Below, piece after piece: positions 26,286 through 35,614 of a stretch of DNA of 64,000 bases. The position numbers and the translations under genes were made by a program. Below the pieces are notes generated by a model, which searched no databases, was not told the DNA's origin, and saw only the letters and a program-made list of their open reading frames with translations. Position 1 is the stretch's first letter, and each line of letters starts with the position of its first letter. This DNA comes from Rhodanobacteraceae bacterium (GTDB lineage: Bacteria; Acidobacteriota; Terriglobia; Terriglobales; Acidobacteriaceae), in NCBI GenBank assembly GCA_903970285.1, contig CAJCHN010000148.1:46041-110040 (forward strand), read 5' to 3'.

Positions 26286-27884
26286 ATGAGCGTTCACCTG
26301 GTCAATCCCAGTGACAATTCGTTTGGTACCGCTGTGATCACGCCGCGCTGGCTCTTCGTGCTGGCCGCCGCCACACCGGAGATTGCCGGAGATCCGATCC
26401 TGGTCGATGAATCACTCGAACCGATCGATCCCGCCAGCATCGCCGCCGGAGACATCGTCGGCATCAGCGTTCATACCGGCAACGCCCTGCGCGGTTATGC
26501 CGTCGGCCGCATGGCCCGCGCGCGCGGAGCCTGGGTCGTCTACGGCGGCATCCACGCCACCCTTTTCCCGGAAGAGGCTCGCGAGCTTGGCCAGGCCCAT
26601 GCGGTTGTCACCGGCGATGGGGACGTCGCCTGGGCCGGCGTGGTCCGCGACTGCCTGGCCGGCGCTCCGCAGCCGCTCTACGACGGTGGCCGCATCCAGG
26701 CCCACCAGTTTCTCGCCGCCCGATGGGATCTGATCTCGGCCGACAAGTACATGTGGGCCTCGGTGCAGACCATTCGCGGATGCCCGAAGCACTGCTCCTT
26801 CTGCAGCGTCTGGCGCACCGACGGACAGCAGCCTCGCCAGCGCCAGTTTCAGAGTGTGGTGGACGAGATCGTCGCCCTCCGTCGCATCGGGTTCCGCTAT
26901 ATCGCGCTCGCCGACGATAACTTCTATCCGGTCACCTTCACCGACCTTCGCCTGGCAGAACAGCGCCAGGACAAGACCAAACTCGACGAACTTACCGCGA
27001 TCCGGGCGGAACGTTTCCAACTGATGGCCGAACTCGCCAAGCTGCCGAAGGACATGGTCTTCTTCACCCAGATCACCATGGAAGCCGCCGAGGATGCCGA
27101 ATTCCTCGACGCCATGCGTGCCGCCAACATCAAAGGCGCGCTGGTCGGGGTCGAGGCGGTCACGCCCGAAGGGCTGAAGTCGGTCTTCAAGGATTTCAAC
27201 TACACCGGCGAGGCTCTTGCAATCCAGCTGCGAACCTTTAAGCAGCATGGCGTCCACGTGCTGGGATCGTTCATCTTCGGCTTGCCGACAGACACAGCCG
27301 CCACCTTCAACGCCACCGTCGAGATGGCGCTGAAGGCTCAGGTCACCTTCGCGCAGTTCGTCATGATGACGCCTTTCCCGGGTACGGTCGATTTCGGCCG
27401 CTGGGAGAAGGAGCAGGCTGCCCACCCCGAGACGGTAGGGGACATCCCCATCACGCGCTACTGGCTGATTCCCCCGGCCGTTCGGCCCAAGATGTTTACT
27501 CCGCACCCTTCCATGCCTCCCGACGAAATTCGTGCGCGGACGCAGAAGGTCTGGGACCGTTTCTACGACTGGCGCTCCATCTGGGCGCGCTCCGCCTGTA
27601 CCCCCAATCTTCGCGCCCGCCTGGCCTTCATCTTTCTCTCCAAGCTGTACCGGCAGATGTACGCCGGAACCGGAATCTCGACCGACAGCGCACGCCGCAG
27701 GAAGTCGAAATCCGCCGCCCGATGGACCGCGCGGCAATGCAAGAAACTCTTCCAGGCCAAGCCGATGCCCGAACTGCAATCGCCCGCGTGGCAGCTTGAG
27801 TTTGCCGCGTCAAGCAGTCCCCGCCCTGCTTTCCTCATGGGAGCCGAGGCGCATCAACCCTTCGTCATCCTCAAGAAGCAATAA
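26286..27884 (+). CDS. B12-binding-domain radical SAM protein
   Basis: A 532-residue radical SAM enzyme. The first ~150 residues are a Rossmann-like B12-binding-type domain (GDIVGISVHTGNALRGY, WVVYGGIHATLFPEEA). The [4Fe-4S] motif is IRGCPKHCSFCSVW (CxxxCxxC), followed by a radical SAM barrel (YIALADDNFYPV, GALVGVEAVTPEGL, SFIFGLPTDT). The last ~100 residues are basic. Members of this broad group methylate or rearrange lipids and other unactivated carbons; the substrate here cannot be told. The classical DxHxxG cobalamin motif is not evident. The ATG at 26286 follows GAGGAAGG. It has no obvious biosynthetic neighbours. Confidence 0.85.
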   Translation: MSVHLVNPSDNSFGTAVITPRWLFVLAAATPEIAGDPILVDESLEPIDPASIAAGDIVGISVHTGNALRGYAVGRMARARGAWVVYGGIHATLFPEEARELGQAHAVVTGDGDVAWAGVVRDCLAGAPQPLYDGGRIQAHQFLAARWDLISADKYMWASVQTIRGCPKHCSFCSVWRTDGQQPRQRQFQSVVDEIVALRRIGFRYIALADDNFYPVTFTDLRLAEQRQDKTKLDELTAIRAERFQLMAELAKLPKDMVFFTQITMEAAEDAEFLDAMRAANIKGALVGVEAVTPEGLKSVFKDFNYTGEALAIQLRTFKQHGVHVLGSFIFGLPTDTAATFNATVEMALKAQVTFAQFVMMTPFPGTVDFGRWEKEQAAHPETVGDIPITRYWLIPPAVRPKMFTPHPSMPPDEIRARTQKVWDRFYDWRSIWARSACTPNLRARLAFIFLSKLYRQMYAGTGISTDSARRRKSKSAARWTARQCKKLFQAKPMPELQSPAWQLEFAASSSPRPAFLMGAEAHQPFVILKKQ

Positions 27885-28208
27885 GTGGAAATGAGAGCTG
27901 ACGGCCCCGCTCCAAACAGGCTGGAGCATCGCCGCAGCGCTCAAGGCGAAGTAGGATACGCGGGCTGAACGCCCGTACGGTAGCCCGCCGGGAAAGGGAT
28001 CGGCCCTGCAGGCCTACCTTTTTACCTCGTTCGGTCCCGCGGCCCGTCTATCGCAGCGCTGGCCCAACGGACCGATCCTCCTGCGGAAATCGGCACCCGT
28101 TAAGATTTTGAACTCCACAACCACCGTAGATTTGCTCTACACTCCGCTCAGCGGCGAAATCCGCACCTCGGCCCCGGCCCCGCTCATCTATTTCCCAGAG
28201 CAAACCCC
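27885..28208. other. Intergenic region, 324 bp, with a hairpin
   Basis: No gene is supported here. GCGGGCT (27960-27966) and AGCCCGC (27982-27988) form a 7-bp stem, and a GGCC-CTGCA-GGCC palindrome followed by a T-run (28011-28023) could terminate transcription of the radical SAM gene. The remainder probably holds the promoter of the DedA-rhodanese gene. Confidence 0.45.
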
Positions 28209-29219
28209 ATGCCCATCGCCCTCGCCTTCTTCGTCCACTACGCATACGCCATCCTCTTCCTGTGGGTGCTGGTCGAACAGCTCGGCGTGCCCATCCCGTC
28301 GCTGCCCATCATGCTCACCGCTGGAACCCTCGCTGCGACCCACCGCGTCAGCCTGACCTTCGCCCTGATCGCGGTTCTCTTCGCCTGCCTCATCTCGGAT
28401 TCTGTCTGGTACGCGCTTGGCCGGCGCTACGGCAATGCCGTCCTTCGCCTGCTCTGCCGCTTCTCCTTCGAGGCCGATACCTGCGTCTCGAAGACCGAGG
28501 GCTACTTCAATAAGCGCGGCGCGGTCACCCTCCTCTTCGCCAAATTCGTCCCGGGACTGAGCACCGTCGCCGCTCCCATCGCCGGACAGACCGGCATGCC
28601 GTACCCGCGGTTCGTCCTCTACGATCTCGGTGGCTCCGCCCTGTGGTCGCTCGCGTACCTCGCCGCCGGCTTCTTCTTCGGCGATGTCGCCCAGAAGTCC
28701 CAGGCATTTTTCGCCGTGCTCGGACGCTTCGCCGTGCTCATCTTCGTCCTGTTGCTGCTTGGCCTCATCTTCCAGCGCATCTGGAAGCAGCGGCGTTTCC
28801 TGATGAGCGTGAAGGCGCTGCGGCTCGAGCCACACCAGCTCCTCTACATGATGGAAGCCGCCGAACGCCAGGGCAACATCCCCCCGTTCATCGTCGACCT
28901 GCGTCACCCGCTCGACTACCTTCCCGACCCGCGCGTCCTCCCCGGTGCGGTCCGGGTTTCGCCCTCCGACCTCACCTCCCACCAAAAGCTCCTGCCGCGC
29001 GACCGCGATGTCATCCTCTACTGCACCTGCCCGTCCGAGGAGACCAGCGGCAAGGTGGCGCTGCAGCTGCATAAGTTCGGCATCAACCGGGTGCGTCCGC
29101 TGCGGGGCGGATTTGAACAATGGCGCACCCTCGGCTACCCCTTGGTGGACTATGTTCCCCCCGCGGAAGCGCAGGAACTTACCGCGCCCGCCACCGCCGT
29201 CACATCCTCCGCCGCCTGA
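28209..29219 (+). CDS. DedA-family membrane protein fused to a rhodanese domain
   Basis: A 336-residue fusion. Residues ~1-195 are a DedA/SNARE-associated membrane domain: several TM helices and the family motif FAKFVPGLSTVAAPIAGQTG with the nearby YFNKRG. Residues ~205-320 are a cytoplasmic rhodanese domain (FIVDLRHPLDYLPD, VILYCTCPSEETSGKVALQL, GGFEQWRTLGYPLVDY); the likely active cysteine is in YCTCPSE. DedA proteins act in membrane lipid (undecaprenyl phosphate) translocation and proton homeostasis; rhodaneses handle sulfane sulfur. The fusion joins the two, and its role is unclear. Same-strand genes follow. Confidence 0.88.
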   Translation: MPIALAFFVHYAYAILFLWVLVEQLGVPIPSLPIMLTAGTLAATHRVSLTFALIAVLFACLISDSVWYALGRRYGNAVLRLLCRFSFEADTCVSKTEGYFNKRGAVTLLFAKFVPGLSTVAAPIAGQTGMPYPRFVLYDLGGSALWSLAYLAAGFFFGDVAQKSQAFFAVLGRFAVLIFVLLLLGLIFQRIWKQRRFLMSVKALRLEPHQLLYMMEAAERQGNIPPFIVDLRHPLDYLPDPRVLPGAVRVSPSDLTSHQKLLPRDRDVILYCTCPSEETSGKVALQLHKFGINRVRPLRGGFEQWRTLGYPLVDYVPPAEAQELTAPATAVTSSAA

Positions 29220-29455
29220 CTCCGGAACGTCCGCAGGGTTTGCACAACTTTTGGAGCAGTCGCGCCTTGCGGTCAGACCACAGGTGATTTGTTTTGAATA
29301 CTTTGCGTACTTTCTTGCCCCGGTGGGGGTAAAGTCTACAATCTCCCTTCGATTGCTCCCCGTACTTCAAATCTCCACCCCGTTTTGACCTCTCCTCGTG
29401 CCGTCTCTTCCGTCCCGCGCGTACCATCAGGAAAGCACCGGAAAGAGAGCAGGAA

Positions 29456-31060
29456 TTGGCGTACAAAGACCTCCGCGAATGGATTGCCGCGCTCGACCGC
29501 GCAGGCGAACTCACCAGGATCACCCAGCCCATCAGCCCCTACCTGGAAATGTCGGAGATCGCCGACCGCGCCGCCAAGCTCAAAGATGCGAAGCGCGGCG
29601 CAGGCGGTCCGGCCCTGCTGTTTGAAAACGTTGCCGGCCATCCCGGTGCCCGCGTCCTGATGAATCAGTTCGGCTCGGAGCGGCGCATGAAGCTGGCGCT
29701 GAACGTCGACTCGCTCGACCAGATCGCCAGCCGCATCCGCACGCTGCTGCACCCGCCCACTCCGACCAGCTTCCTCTCCAAGCTGAAGCTGCTGCCGACA
29801 CTCGCCGAAGTCGGCAGCTTCTTCCCCCGGGTGCTTGACCGCTCCGCCGCTGCCTGCAAGGAAGTCATCCTGAAGGGAGAGGATGTGGACCTCTCCAAGC
29901 TCCCCGTCCTCACCACCTGGCCGCAGGATGGCGGCCCGTTTATCACGTTGCCGTGCGTCATCACCAGGGCGCCCGACGACGCGCACGGCGACCCCGGCAA
30001 ACGCAACGTCGGCATGTATCGCATGCAGGTGTACGACCGGAACTCCACCGGCATGCACTGGCAGCGCCAGAAAAACGCCGCCGAGCAGCTGCGCGACCGC
30101 CTGCGCGCCAGTGCCTCCGACCAGGCGGCAGCCGTGGACCTGATGGCTGCCACCGCTGGTGGAACCGCCTCCGCGCCCGCATCCACTCAGCTGAATCAGC
30201 AGACCATCACCAGGATTCTGGGCGATCGCATGGAAGTCGCAGTCGCCATCGGCACCGATCCGGCAACCACCTTCTCCGCGATCGTTCCCGCGCCGCCTGA
30301 GATCGAGGAGTATCTCATCGCCGGCTTCCTGCGCCAGAAGCCGGTTGAACTGGTGCGCGGCGAGACTGTCTCGCTCGAGGTCCCCGCCCACGCCGAGTAC
30401 ATCCTCGAAGGCTTTGTGAGCCTGGCCGAATTGAAGACCGAAGGTCCGTTTGGCGATCACACCGGCTTCTACACCATGCAGGATGATTACCCGGTCTTCC
30501 ACGTCACCTGCATCACCCACCGCAGGAAGCCGATCTACGCCGCCACGGTGGTCGGCAAGCCGCCCATGGAGGATGCCTGGATGGGCAAGGCCGTCGAACG
30601 TATCTTTCTCCCGCTGATGCAACTCACGCTGCCCGAGATCGTCGACGTCAACCTGCCCGCCGCGGGCGTCTTCCACAACCTGATGATCGTGTCGATCCGC
30701 AAGTCCTACGCCGGTCATGCGCGCAAGGTGATGAGCGGCATCTGGGCCATGGGGCAGGCGATGTTTACCAAATGCATCATCGTGGTGGACGAAGACTGCG
30801 ACGTGCAGGACCTGAACGAAGTCACCCTCCGCACCGCGAACAATATTGATCCTGAACGCGACATCCAATTCACGCTCGGCCCCGTCGACACCCTCGACCA
30901 CGCCTCGCGCCTGCCCAACTTCGGTTCCAAGATGGGGATTGACGCCACCCGCAAGTGGGCCGCCGAAGGCTTCACGCGCCAGTGGCCCCCTATGATCGCC
31001 ATGAGTCCCGAGGTGAAGCGCAAGGTCGATCAGCTGTGGCCCAAGCTCAATATCAAGTAG
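29456..31060 (+). CDS. ubiD: UbiD-family prenylated-FMN decarboxylase
   Basis: A 534-residue UbiD-family decarboxylase that uses prFMN to decarboxylate aromatic or alpha,beta-unsaturated acids, often in quinone synthesis. Recognisable segments are YKDLREWIAALDRAGELTRI at the N-terminus, GMYRMQVYDRNSTGMHW, EGPFGDHTGFY (with a catalytic Glu), VVGKPPMEDAWMGKAVERIF and DEDCDVQDLNEV. It carries an extra Ala/Thr/Gln-rich stretch at roughly 215-255 compared with standard UbiD. It starts at TTG 29456. The prenyltransferase UbiX is not in the window. It follows the DedA-rhodanese gene by ~235 bp. Confidence 0.9.
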   Translation: MAYKDLREWIAALDRAGELTRITQPISPYLEMSEIADRAAKLKDAKRGAGGPALLFENVAGHPGARVLMNQFGSERRMKLALNVDSLDQIASRIRTLLHPPTPTSFLSKLKLLPTLAEVGSFFPRVLDRSAAACKEVILKGEDVDLSKLPVLTTWPQDGGPFITLPCVITRAPDDAHGDPGKRNVGMYRMQVYDRNSTGMHWQRQKNAAEQLRDRLRASASDQAAAVDLMAATAGGTASAPASTQLNQQTITRILGDRMEVAVAIGTDPATTFSAIVPAPPEIEEYLIAGFLRQKPVELVRGETVSLEVPAHAEYILEGFVSLAELKTEGPFGDHTGFYTMQDDYPVFHVTCITHRRKPIYAATVVGKPPMEDAWMGKAVERIFLPLMQLTLPEIVDVNLPAAGVFHNLMIVSIRKSYAGHARKVMSGIWAMGQAMFTKCIIVVDEDCDVQDLNEVTLRTANNIDPERDIQFTLGPVDTLDHASRLPNFGSKMGIDATRKWAAEGFTRQWPPMIAMSPEVKRKVDQLWPKLNIK

Positions 31061-31117
31061 TCGCCCGGTGCGGCATCGACGCGCTTCTGCTGGCTTTGTT
31101 CTACAATCCTCCCCACC

Positions 31118-32419
31118 GTGAAAGCCAGGAAAAACAAGACTGACGAGACCTACACCGTCGCGCACAATCTGCGCAAAACGCTGCCTCCCGACCATCTCGC
31201 CGACTGGGAGCCGAAGCTGCGGCAGAAGTCCGTCGAGGAGCTGCTAGAGGAGTCGCTGCACGACCGTCTGGCCGAACTCACCAGCATCCGCTACCAGCGC
31301 ATGGCCGCAAGCGCCTTCGGGTTCTTTCGCGGCTCCGCGTGCGTGATGGCCTATGACCTTTCGCTGTTGCCCAACACCGCGCTCGAGTCGCAGCTGTGCG
31401 GCGATGCGCACGTGCAGAACCTCGGCGCCTACGCCGGGATCGATGGCCGTCTGATCTTCGACATCAACGACTTTGACGAGACCATTCGCGGTCCCTTCGA
31501 GTGGGATCTCAAGCGAATGACCACCAGCATCCTGCTCGCCGGGCGCGAGGCGAAGCTGAAGGAAGCGGCGGTGGAATCCGCCGCTGAATCGTTCTTGAGC
31601 GCATATTCCCGGCTGATCCATTGCTTCCTGCCGATGCCGGTCCTCGATGTCGCACGCTTCCAGGTACATCGTTTGGGGAGTGTTGCTCCCATCTCCAAGA
31701 TTCTGGCGCAGGCAGAACGTGCCACACCGCAGCTCTTGCTGGAGAAGCTGACCAGCAAGTACCCCAGGGGCCGCGTCTTCAAATCCAATCCGCCGCTGCT
31801 GCGCCGGGTGGAGGGAGATGAGCGCGACCATGTGCTCGCCTCACTGAAGCCCTACCTGCACTCGCTGCTGCCGGAGCGCCGCCACTTCTTCCAGCGCTTT
31901 CAGCAGATGGATGTCGCCTTCAAAGTGGTGGGGACAGGTTCGGTCGGGCTGCGAGATTACTGCGTCTATCTGCAGGGCAATGGTCCGGATGATCCGCTCT
32001 TCCTGCAGATCAAGCAGGAGTCGACCTCGTGCTACGCAAACTACCTGCCGAGTCCGGCCAAGCACCAGGGGGAACGCGTCGCCGACGGGCAGCGCGCGAT
32101 GCAACTGCAGTCCGATCCGCTGCTGGGCTGGACACGGATCGGCGAGCACGACTACCTCGTCCGCCAGTTGAGCGACCACAAGGCATCGGTGGTCATCGAC
32201 AGCCTGAAGCCGAACGATCTGTGCCAATATGCGTCGGTGTGTGGCGAGATGCTGGCGCGCGGGCACGCCCGCTCCGGCGACGTGCGCCAGATCGCCGGGT
32301 ACATTGCCGGGGGACATCGCTTTCAGCGTGCCATCCTCGACTTCGCCAAAGCCTATTCTGTCCAGACGGAGACAGACTGGAGACAGTTTGTGCAGGCAAG
32401 GGAACATCGCGTGAGCTGA
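31118..32419 (+). CDS. DUF2252 family protein
   Basis: A 433-residue DUF2252 protein. The family signature is visible: FGFFRGSACVMAYDL, CGDAHVQNLG and DINDFDETIRGPFEWDLKRM. The GDAHxxN and NDFDE motifs recall the catalytic HGDxxxxN and IDxxD motifs of aminoglycoside phosphotransferase-like kinases, so a kinase-like fold is plausible, but no activity is established. It starts at GTG 31118 without a clear ribosome site. It lies 57 bp after ubiD and 86 bp before an unknown 10-TM protein gene on the same strand. Confidence 0.88.
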   Translation: MKARKNKTDETYTVAHNLRKTLPPDHLADWEPKLRQKSVEELLEESLHDRLAELTSIRYQRMAASAFGFFRGSACVMAYDLSLLPNTALESQLCGDAHVQNLGAYAGIDGRLIFDINDFDETIRGPFEWDLKRMTTSILLAGREAKLKEAAVESAAESFLSAYSRLIHCFLPMPVLDVARFQVHRLGSVAPISKILAQAERATPQLLLEKLTSKYPRGRVFKSNPPLLRRVEGDERDHVLASLKPYLHSLLPERRHFFQRFQQMDVAFKVVGTGSVGLRDYCVYLQGNGPDDPLFLQIKQESTSCYANYLPSPAKHQGERVADGQRAMQLQSDPLLGWTRIGEHDYLVRQLSDHKASVVIDSLKPNDLCQYASVCGEMLARGHARSGDVRQIAGYIAGGHRFQRAILDFAKAYSVQTETDWRQFVQAREHRVS

Positions 32420-32505
32420 TCAGGCTACTCCAGTGCAACGTGGGCCTGCCGGATAAGTCCCAGGCGTAGTATGAACGAAGGCCAAATCCACTCTGGGGAA
32501 GCGCT

Positions 32506-33708
32506 ATGTCGACGACCATCGCATCCTTTCCGGGCGCGCACGCCCTGGTGAAAACACGGCCGGAGCCCGTCTCCTGGACCATCTGGGCCGGCATTGCGGG
32601 CGTAACCTCTTCGAGCATTGGCGGCGCGTGGGACGTCGCCTGGCACAGGTCGATCGGCCGCGACTCCTTCTTGACTCCTGCCCACACCGCGATCTACGCC
32701 TGCGGGGTGATTGCGTTTGTGGTCTGTGCCTACCTGATCTTCTATACGACATTTGGGCCGGAGGATGGTCCGGCCGCCCGGCTGCGGGCTGAGTCGGTCT
32801 CCGTGCTTGGCTTCCGCGCGCCGCTGGGAGCGTTCATCGCTGCCTGGGGCGGCATCGCCATGCTAACGTCGGCGCCGTTCGATAACTGGTGGCACGCGGC
32901 GTATGGGTTGGACGTGAAGATCATCTCGCCGCCGCACACCCTGCTGATTCTCGGACTGCGCGGCGTGGGCATTGGGATTCTGTTCCTGATTCTCGCCGCC
33001 ATGAACCGGGAGAAGATGCATCGCCGCGATTCATCCAGCTACAAGACGCTGCAGTGGCTGATGCTCTACATGAGCGGGCTCACCCTGATTGGCCAGATGT
33101 TCTTCCTTCAGGAGTATACCTGGGACGTGGTGCTGCATCGCGGCGCGGCCTACATCGCCCTGGGCATCGGCGTCCCCATCGTCTTCGCGGCGTATTCGCG
33201 CATCACCGAAAATCGCTGGACCTGCACCATCATGGCCGCGATCTACATGCTGTTCATCATTGCGGAGATTCAGATCCTGCCGCTGGTGCCGGCCTCGCCG
33301 AAACTTGGACCCGTCTTTGTTCCGACCACACACCTGGTGCCGGCCAAGTTTCCGCTCCTGCTGATTGTTCCTGCGATTGCGCTCGATCTGCTGTGGGACC
33401 GCCTTCGCACATGGAAGCCTTGGCAGATCGCCGCGGTGACAGGCGTTGTCTTTACGGTGATCTTATTTGCCGTCGAGTGGCCGTTCGCCAGCTTTATGAT
33501 GACCAAGGCGGCGCAGAACCGCTTCTTTGGAGCCATCTACTTCGACTACAACTCGCGCCCCGACGGGCCGGACCGGATGCGGCAGTTCTTCTTACCGGAT
33601 CCCGGCCTGGTTCTGGCTCGCGCGCTCGGCATCGCGGCAATCTGCGGGTCGATCAGCACCTGGGTTGGGCTGAAATTCGGCAACTGGATGCGCGGCATCC
33701 AGCGGTAG
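32506..33708 (+). CDS. Unknown polytopic membrane protein with paired histidines
   Basis: A 400-residue inner-membrane protein with about ten hydrophobic helices (for example AIYACGVIAFVVCAYLIFY and AIYMLFIIAEIQILPLV). Histidines occur in a suggestive pattern at helix ends: WDVAWHRSIG, LTPAHTAIY, FDNWWHAAYG and ISPPHTLL, all in the N-terminal half. This could be a metal- or haem-binding site. I do not recognise a named family. It starts at ATG 32506 (GGGGAAG upstream). It is convergent with the iron-transport operon, so any link to iron is only positional. Confidence 0.75.
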   Translation: MSTTIASFPGAHALVKTRPEPVSWTIWAGIAGVTSSSIGGAWDVAWHRSIGRDSFLTPAHTAIYACGVIAFVVCAYLIFYTTFGPEDGPAARLRAESVSVLGFRAPLGAFIAAWGGIAMLTSAPFDNWWHAAYGLDVKIISPPHTLLILGLRGVGIGILFLILAAMNREKMHRRDSSSYKTLQWLMLYMSGLTLIGQMFFLQEYTWDVVLHRGAAYIALGIGVPIVFAAYSRITENRWTCTIMAAIYMLFIIAEIQILPLVPASPKLGPVFVPTTHLVPAKFPLLLIVPAIALDLLWDRLRTWKPWQIAAVTGVVFTVILFAVEWPFASFMMTKAAQNRFFGAIYFDYNSRPDGPDRMRQFFLPDPGLVLARALGIAAICGSISTWVGLKFGNWMRGIQR

Positions 33709-33741
33709 GCGCTTCTGCACAAACCAGGGTTGGGCCTGTGC

Positions 33742-34512
33742 CTACCGCAGCTTTACCACGTCCCGAACCGGATGGCAGAAGACCTTGCCGTGGCTGAGCG
33801 CAATTTTGCGCTCGGCCAGCGCGGCCATCTCCGGATCGTGCGTGACCATGACAATGGTGTGGCCCGACGCGTGCAGAGTGCGCAGCAGGTCGGCCACGAT
33901 CTTCTGGTTGGCCTGGTCCAGATTTCCGGTGGGTTCGTCAGCCAGCAGGATAGGCGGATTGTTGATCAATGCCCGCGCGATGCAGACGCGCTGCTGCTCG
34001 CCGCCCGAAAGCTCACTGGGCAGGTGCGTGATGCGGTCGCCGAGCCCGACCTTTTCGAGCGCCGCCCGCGCCTCCGCCTCGTCCGTCATCGAATGGAAGT
34101 ACTGTGCCAGCATCACATTTTCGAGCGCCGAGAGGTACGGGATCAGGTGAAATTGCTGGAAGATGAAGCCAATTTTGTCGGCGCGAAAGCGATCGAGTTC
34201 TTTGGCCGACATCGCGGCAACGTCCACGCCATCGATCTTCAGCACGCCGCAGGTCGGCCGGTCCAGGCAGCCGAGCAGGTTCACCAGCGTGCTCTTGCCC
34301 GAGCCTGAGGGCCCGGTGATGGCCACCCACTCGCCGGCCACGATCGAAAAGGTTGCGGAGTCGAGCGCGCGCACCGCGCCAGCCCGCGTCTCATACTCGC
34401 GCGTGACACTGTCGAGCGCGATGACCGCGCACTCGTCGCGTGTCGAGTCGCTGGTCAGGCTGCCGCTTTTGTGTTCGCTGCCGGGAAGGCGGGTGGTGAC
34501 GACTTCGACCAT
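33742..34512 (-). CDS. ABC transporter ATPase (MacB/LolD type) of the iron locus
   Basis: A 256-residue ATP-binding subunit: Walker A GPSGSGKST, Q-loop region IGFIFQQFHLIPYLSALENV, signature LSGGEQQRVCIARAL, Walker B ILLADEPTGNLD and H-loop VMVTHD. The sequence is of the MacB/LolD/FtsE type that works with FtsX-fold permeases. I chose ATG 34512 because GGAGAA precedes it. It is the last gene of FTR1-permease-permease-ATPase; the gap to the second permease is 16 bp. It should energise that permease pair at the inner membrane. Confidence 0.93.
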   Translation of the reverse strand: MVEVVTTRLPGSEHKSGSLTSDSTRDECAVIALDSVTREYETRAGAVRALDSATFSIVAGEWVAITGPSGSGKSTLVNLLGCLDRPTCGVLKIDGVDVAAMSAKELDRFRADKIGFIFQQFHLIPYLSALENVMLAQYFHSMTDEAEARAALEKVGLGDRITHLPSELSGGEQQRVCIARALINNPPILLADEPTGNLDQANQKIVADLLRTLHASGHTIVMVTHDPEMAALAERKIALSHGKVFCHPVRDVVKLR

Positions 34513-34528
34513 GCTGATTCTCCTTCTG

Positions 34529-35614
34529 CTACTCGCCTTTGAGCAAGGCGGCGGGTTCGAGGCCGCGCAGGGCGCGCACCGGAAAGAATGCGGCCAGAGC
34601 AGCAATCACAATGTTCAGGCCCAGCACCCATGGTATGACGCCGGGCTGCGGAAGGCTTGCCGTGCCGAAGTTCGACTCGCTGATGGCCCAGGCCGCGAGC
34701 GAGCCGAGCAGCCATCCGGCGGCCACGCCGCCGAGTGCAAGCAGCAGAGTCTCTGCGAGGAAGAACGACATCAGACGCGATTCCGAGCCGCCGAGTGCCT
34801 TCATCAACGCGAAGTCGCGACGGCGCTCCAGCACCGAGGCCGAAAGCGTAGCCAGCACCGAGACGGCGACCGTAAGGGCGATCAGCACGACCGCCCCGAA
34901 CATCAGCGCGTGAGTGCGGTCGACGATCTGCGATTCGCCTTCAACCAGCTGCCGCACCGGTTCGACGTCGGCCCCGGGAAGCGCGGACCGGAGACGCGCC
35001 ATGGCGGCTTCAACCTTCGGCGCGCCGCCGGGCACCTGCACTTCGAGCACCGACGGCGGCACGGCGGTCCAGGCTTCAAACGACGCGATCGGAATGTAGA
35101 TTCGGCTGTCTTCGTCGCCCCCGGTCTTGAGCGTGCCGGCGCCCGCGAAGGTCTGTGGCTTTCCGGCGAAGCTGAGGGTGACGGCGTGCTCGTTGCCGAC
35201 GAATTCGGCCGCGCGCGTGCCCAGCAGTGCGGCGTCGGGCGTGGTGGGCCATGCACTCACCGACCACCACGCGTCGAGCCGGCGGACGTCCGCGAAGTCG
35301 ACGCCGGCGACCACGACGGGTGTACCCCGATCGGTTGTCGCTACAGCGTAGGCGAAGGCGGCGAGACGGGCATCGGCACCGGCAGCCTGGCGTGCCTGAG
35401 CGACTGCGGCCGGGGTCAGATCGGTGTGGGTGACGACGATGTTGGCACCGAAGCTGCGGAACTCGTGGTGCAACTTGGCGTCGAGGTCGGCATAGATCGT
35501 GAGCAATGCCGTCGCCACCGCGGCGGAAACGGTGAGCGCGATCAGCGCGGACAAGCTGCGGGCGCGGCGATGGCGAAGCGAGCGGCGCAGCAGATGGGGC
35601 AGGCTGAGCTTCAA
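34529..35614 (-). CDS. FtsX/MacB-type ABC permease 2
   Basis: A 361-residue permease with an N-terminal TM helix (SLSALIALTVSAAVATALL), a periplasmic domain of ~190 residues (HHEFRSFGANIVVTH onward), and a C-terminal FtsX core of three helices (FGAVVLIALTVAVSVLATL, LERRRDFALMKALGGSE, ending LRGLEPAALLKGE). It starts at TTG 35614, overlapping the stop of permease 1 (TTGA), so translation is coupled. With permease 1 it makes a heterodimer. The same pairing occurs in the Campylobacter P19/FTR1 iron locus. Confidence 0.9.
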   Translation of the reverse strand: MKLSLPHLLRRSLRHRRARSLSALIALTVSAAVATALLTIYADLDAKLHHEFRSFGANIVVTHTDLTPAAVAQARQAAGADARLAAFAYAVATTDRGTPVVVAGVDFADVRRLDAWWSVSAWPTTPDAALLGTRAAEFVGNEHAVTLSFAGKPQTFAGAGTLKTGGDEDSRIYIPIASFEAWTAVPPSVLEVQVPGGAPKVEAAMARLRSALPGADVEPVRQLVEGESQIVDRTHALMFGAVVLIALTVAVSVLATLSASVLERRRDFALMKALGGSESRLMSFFLAETLLLALGGVAAGWLLGSLAAWAISESNFGTASLPQPGVIPWVLGLNIVIAALAAFFPVRALRGLEPAALLKGE

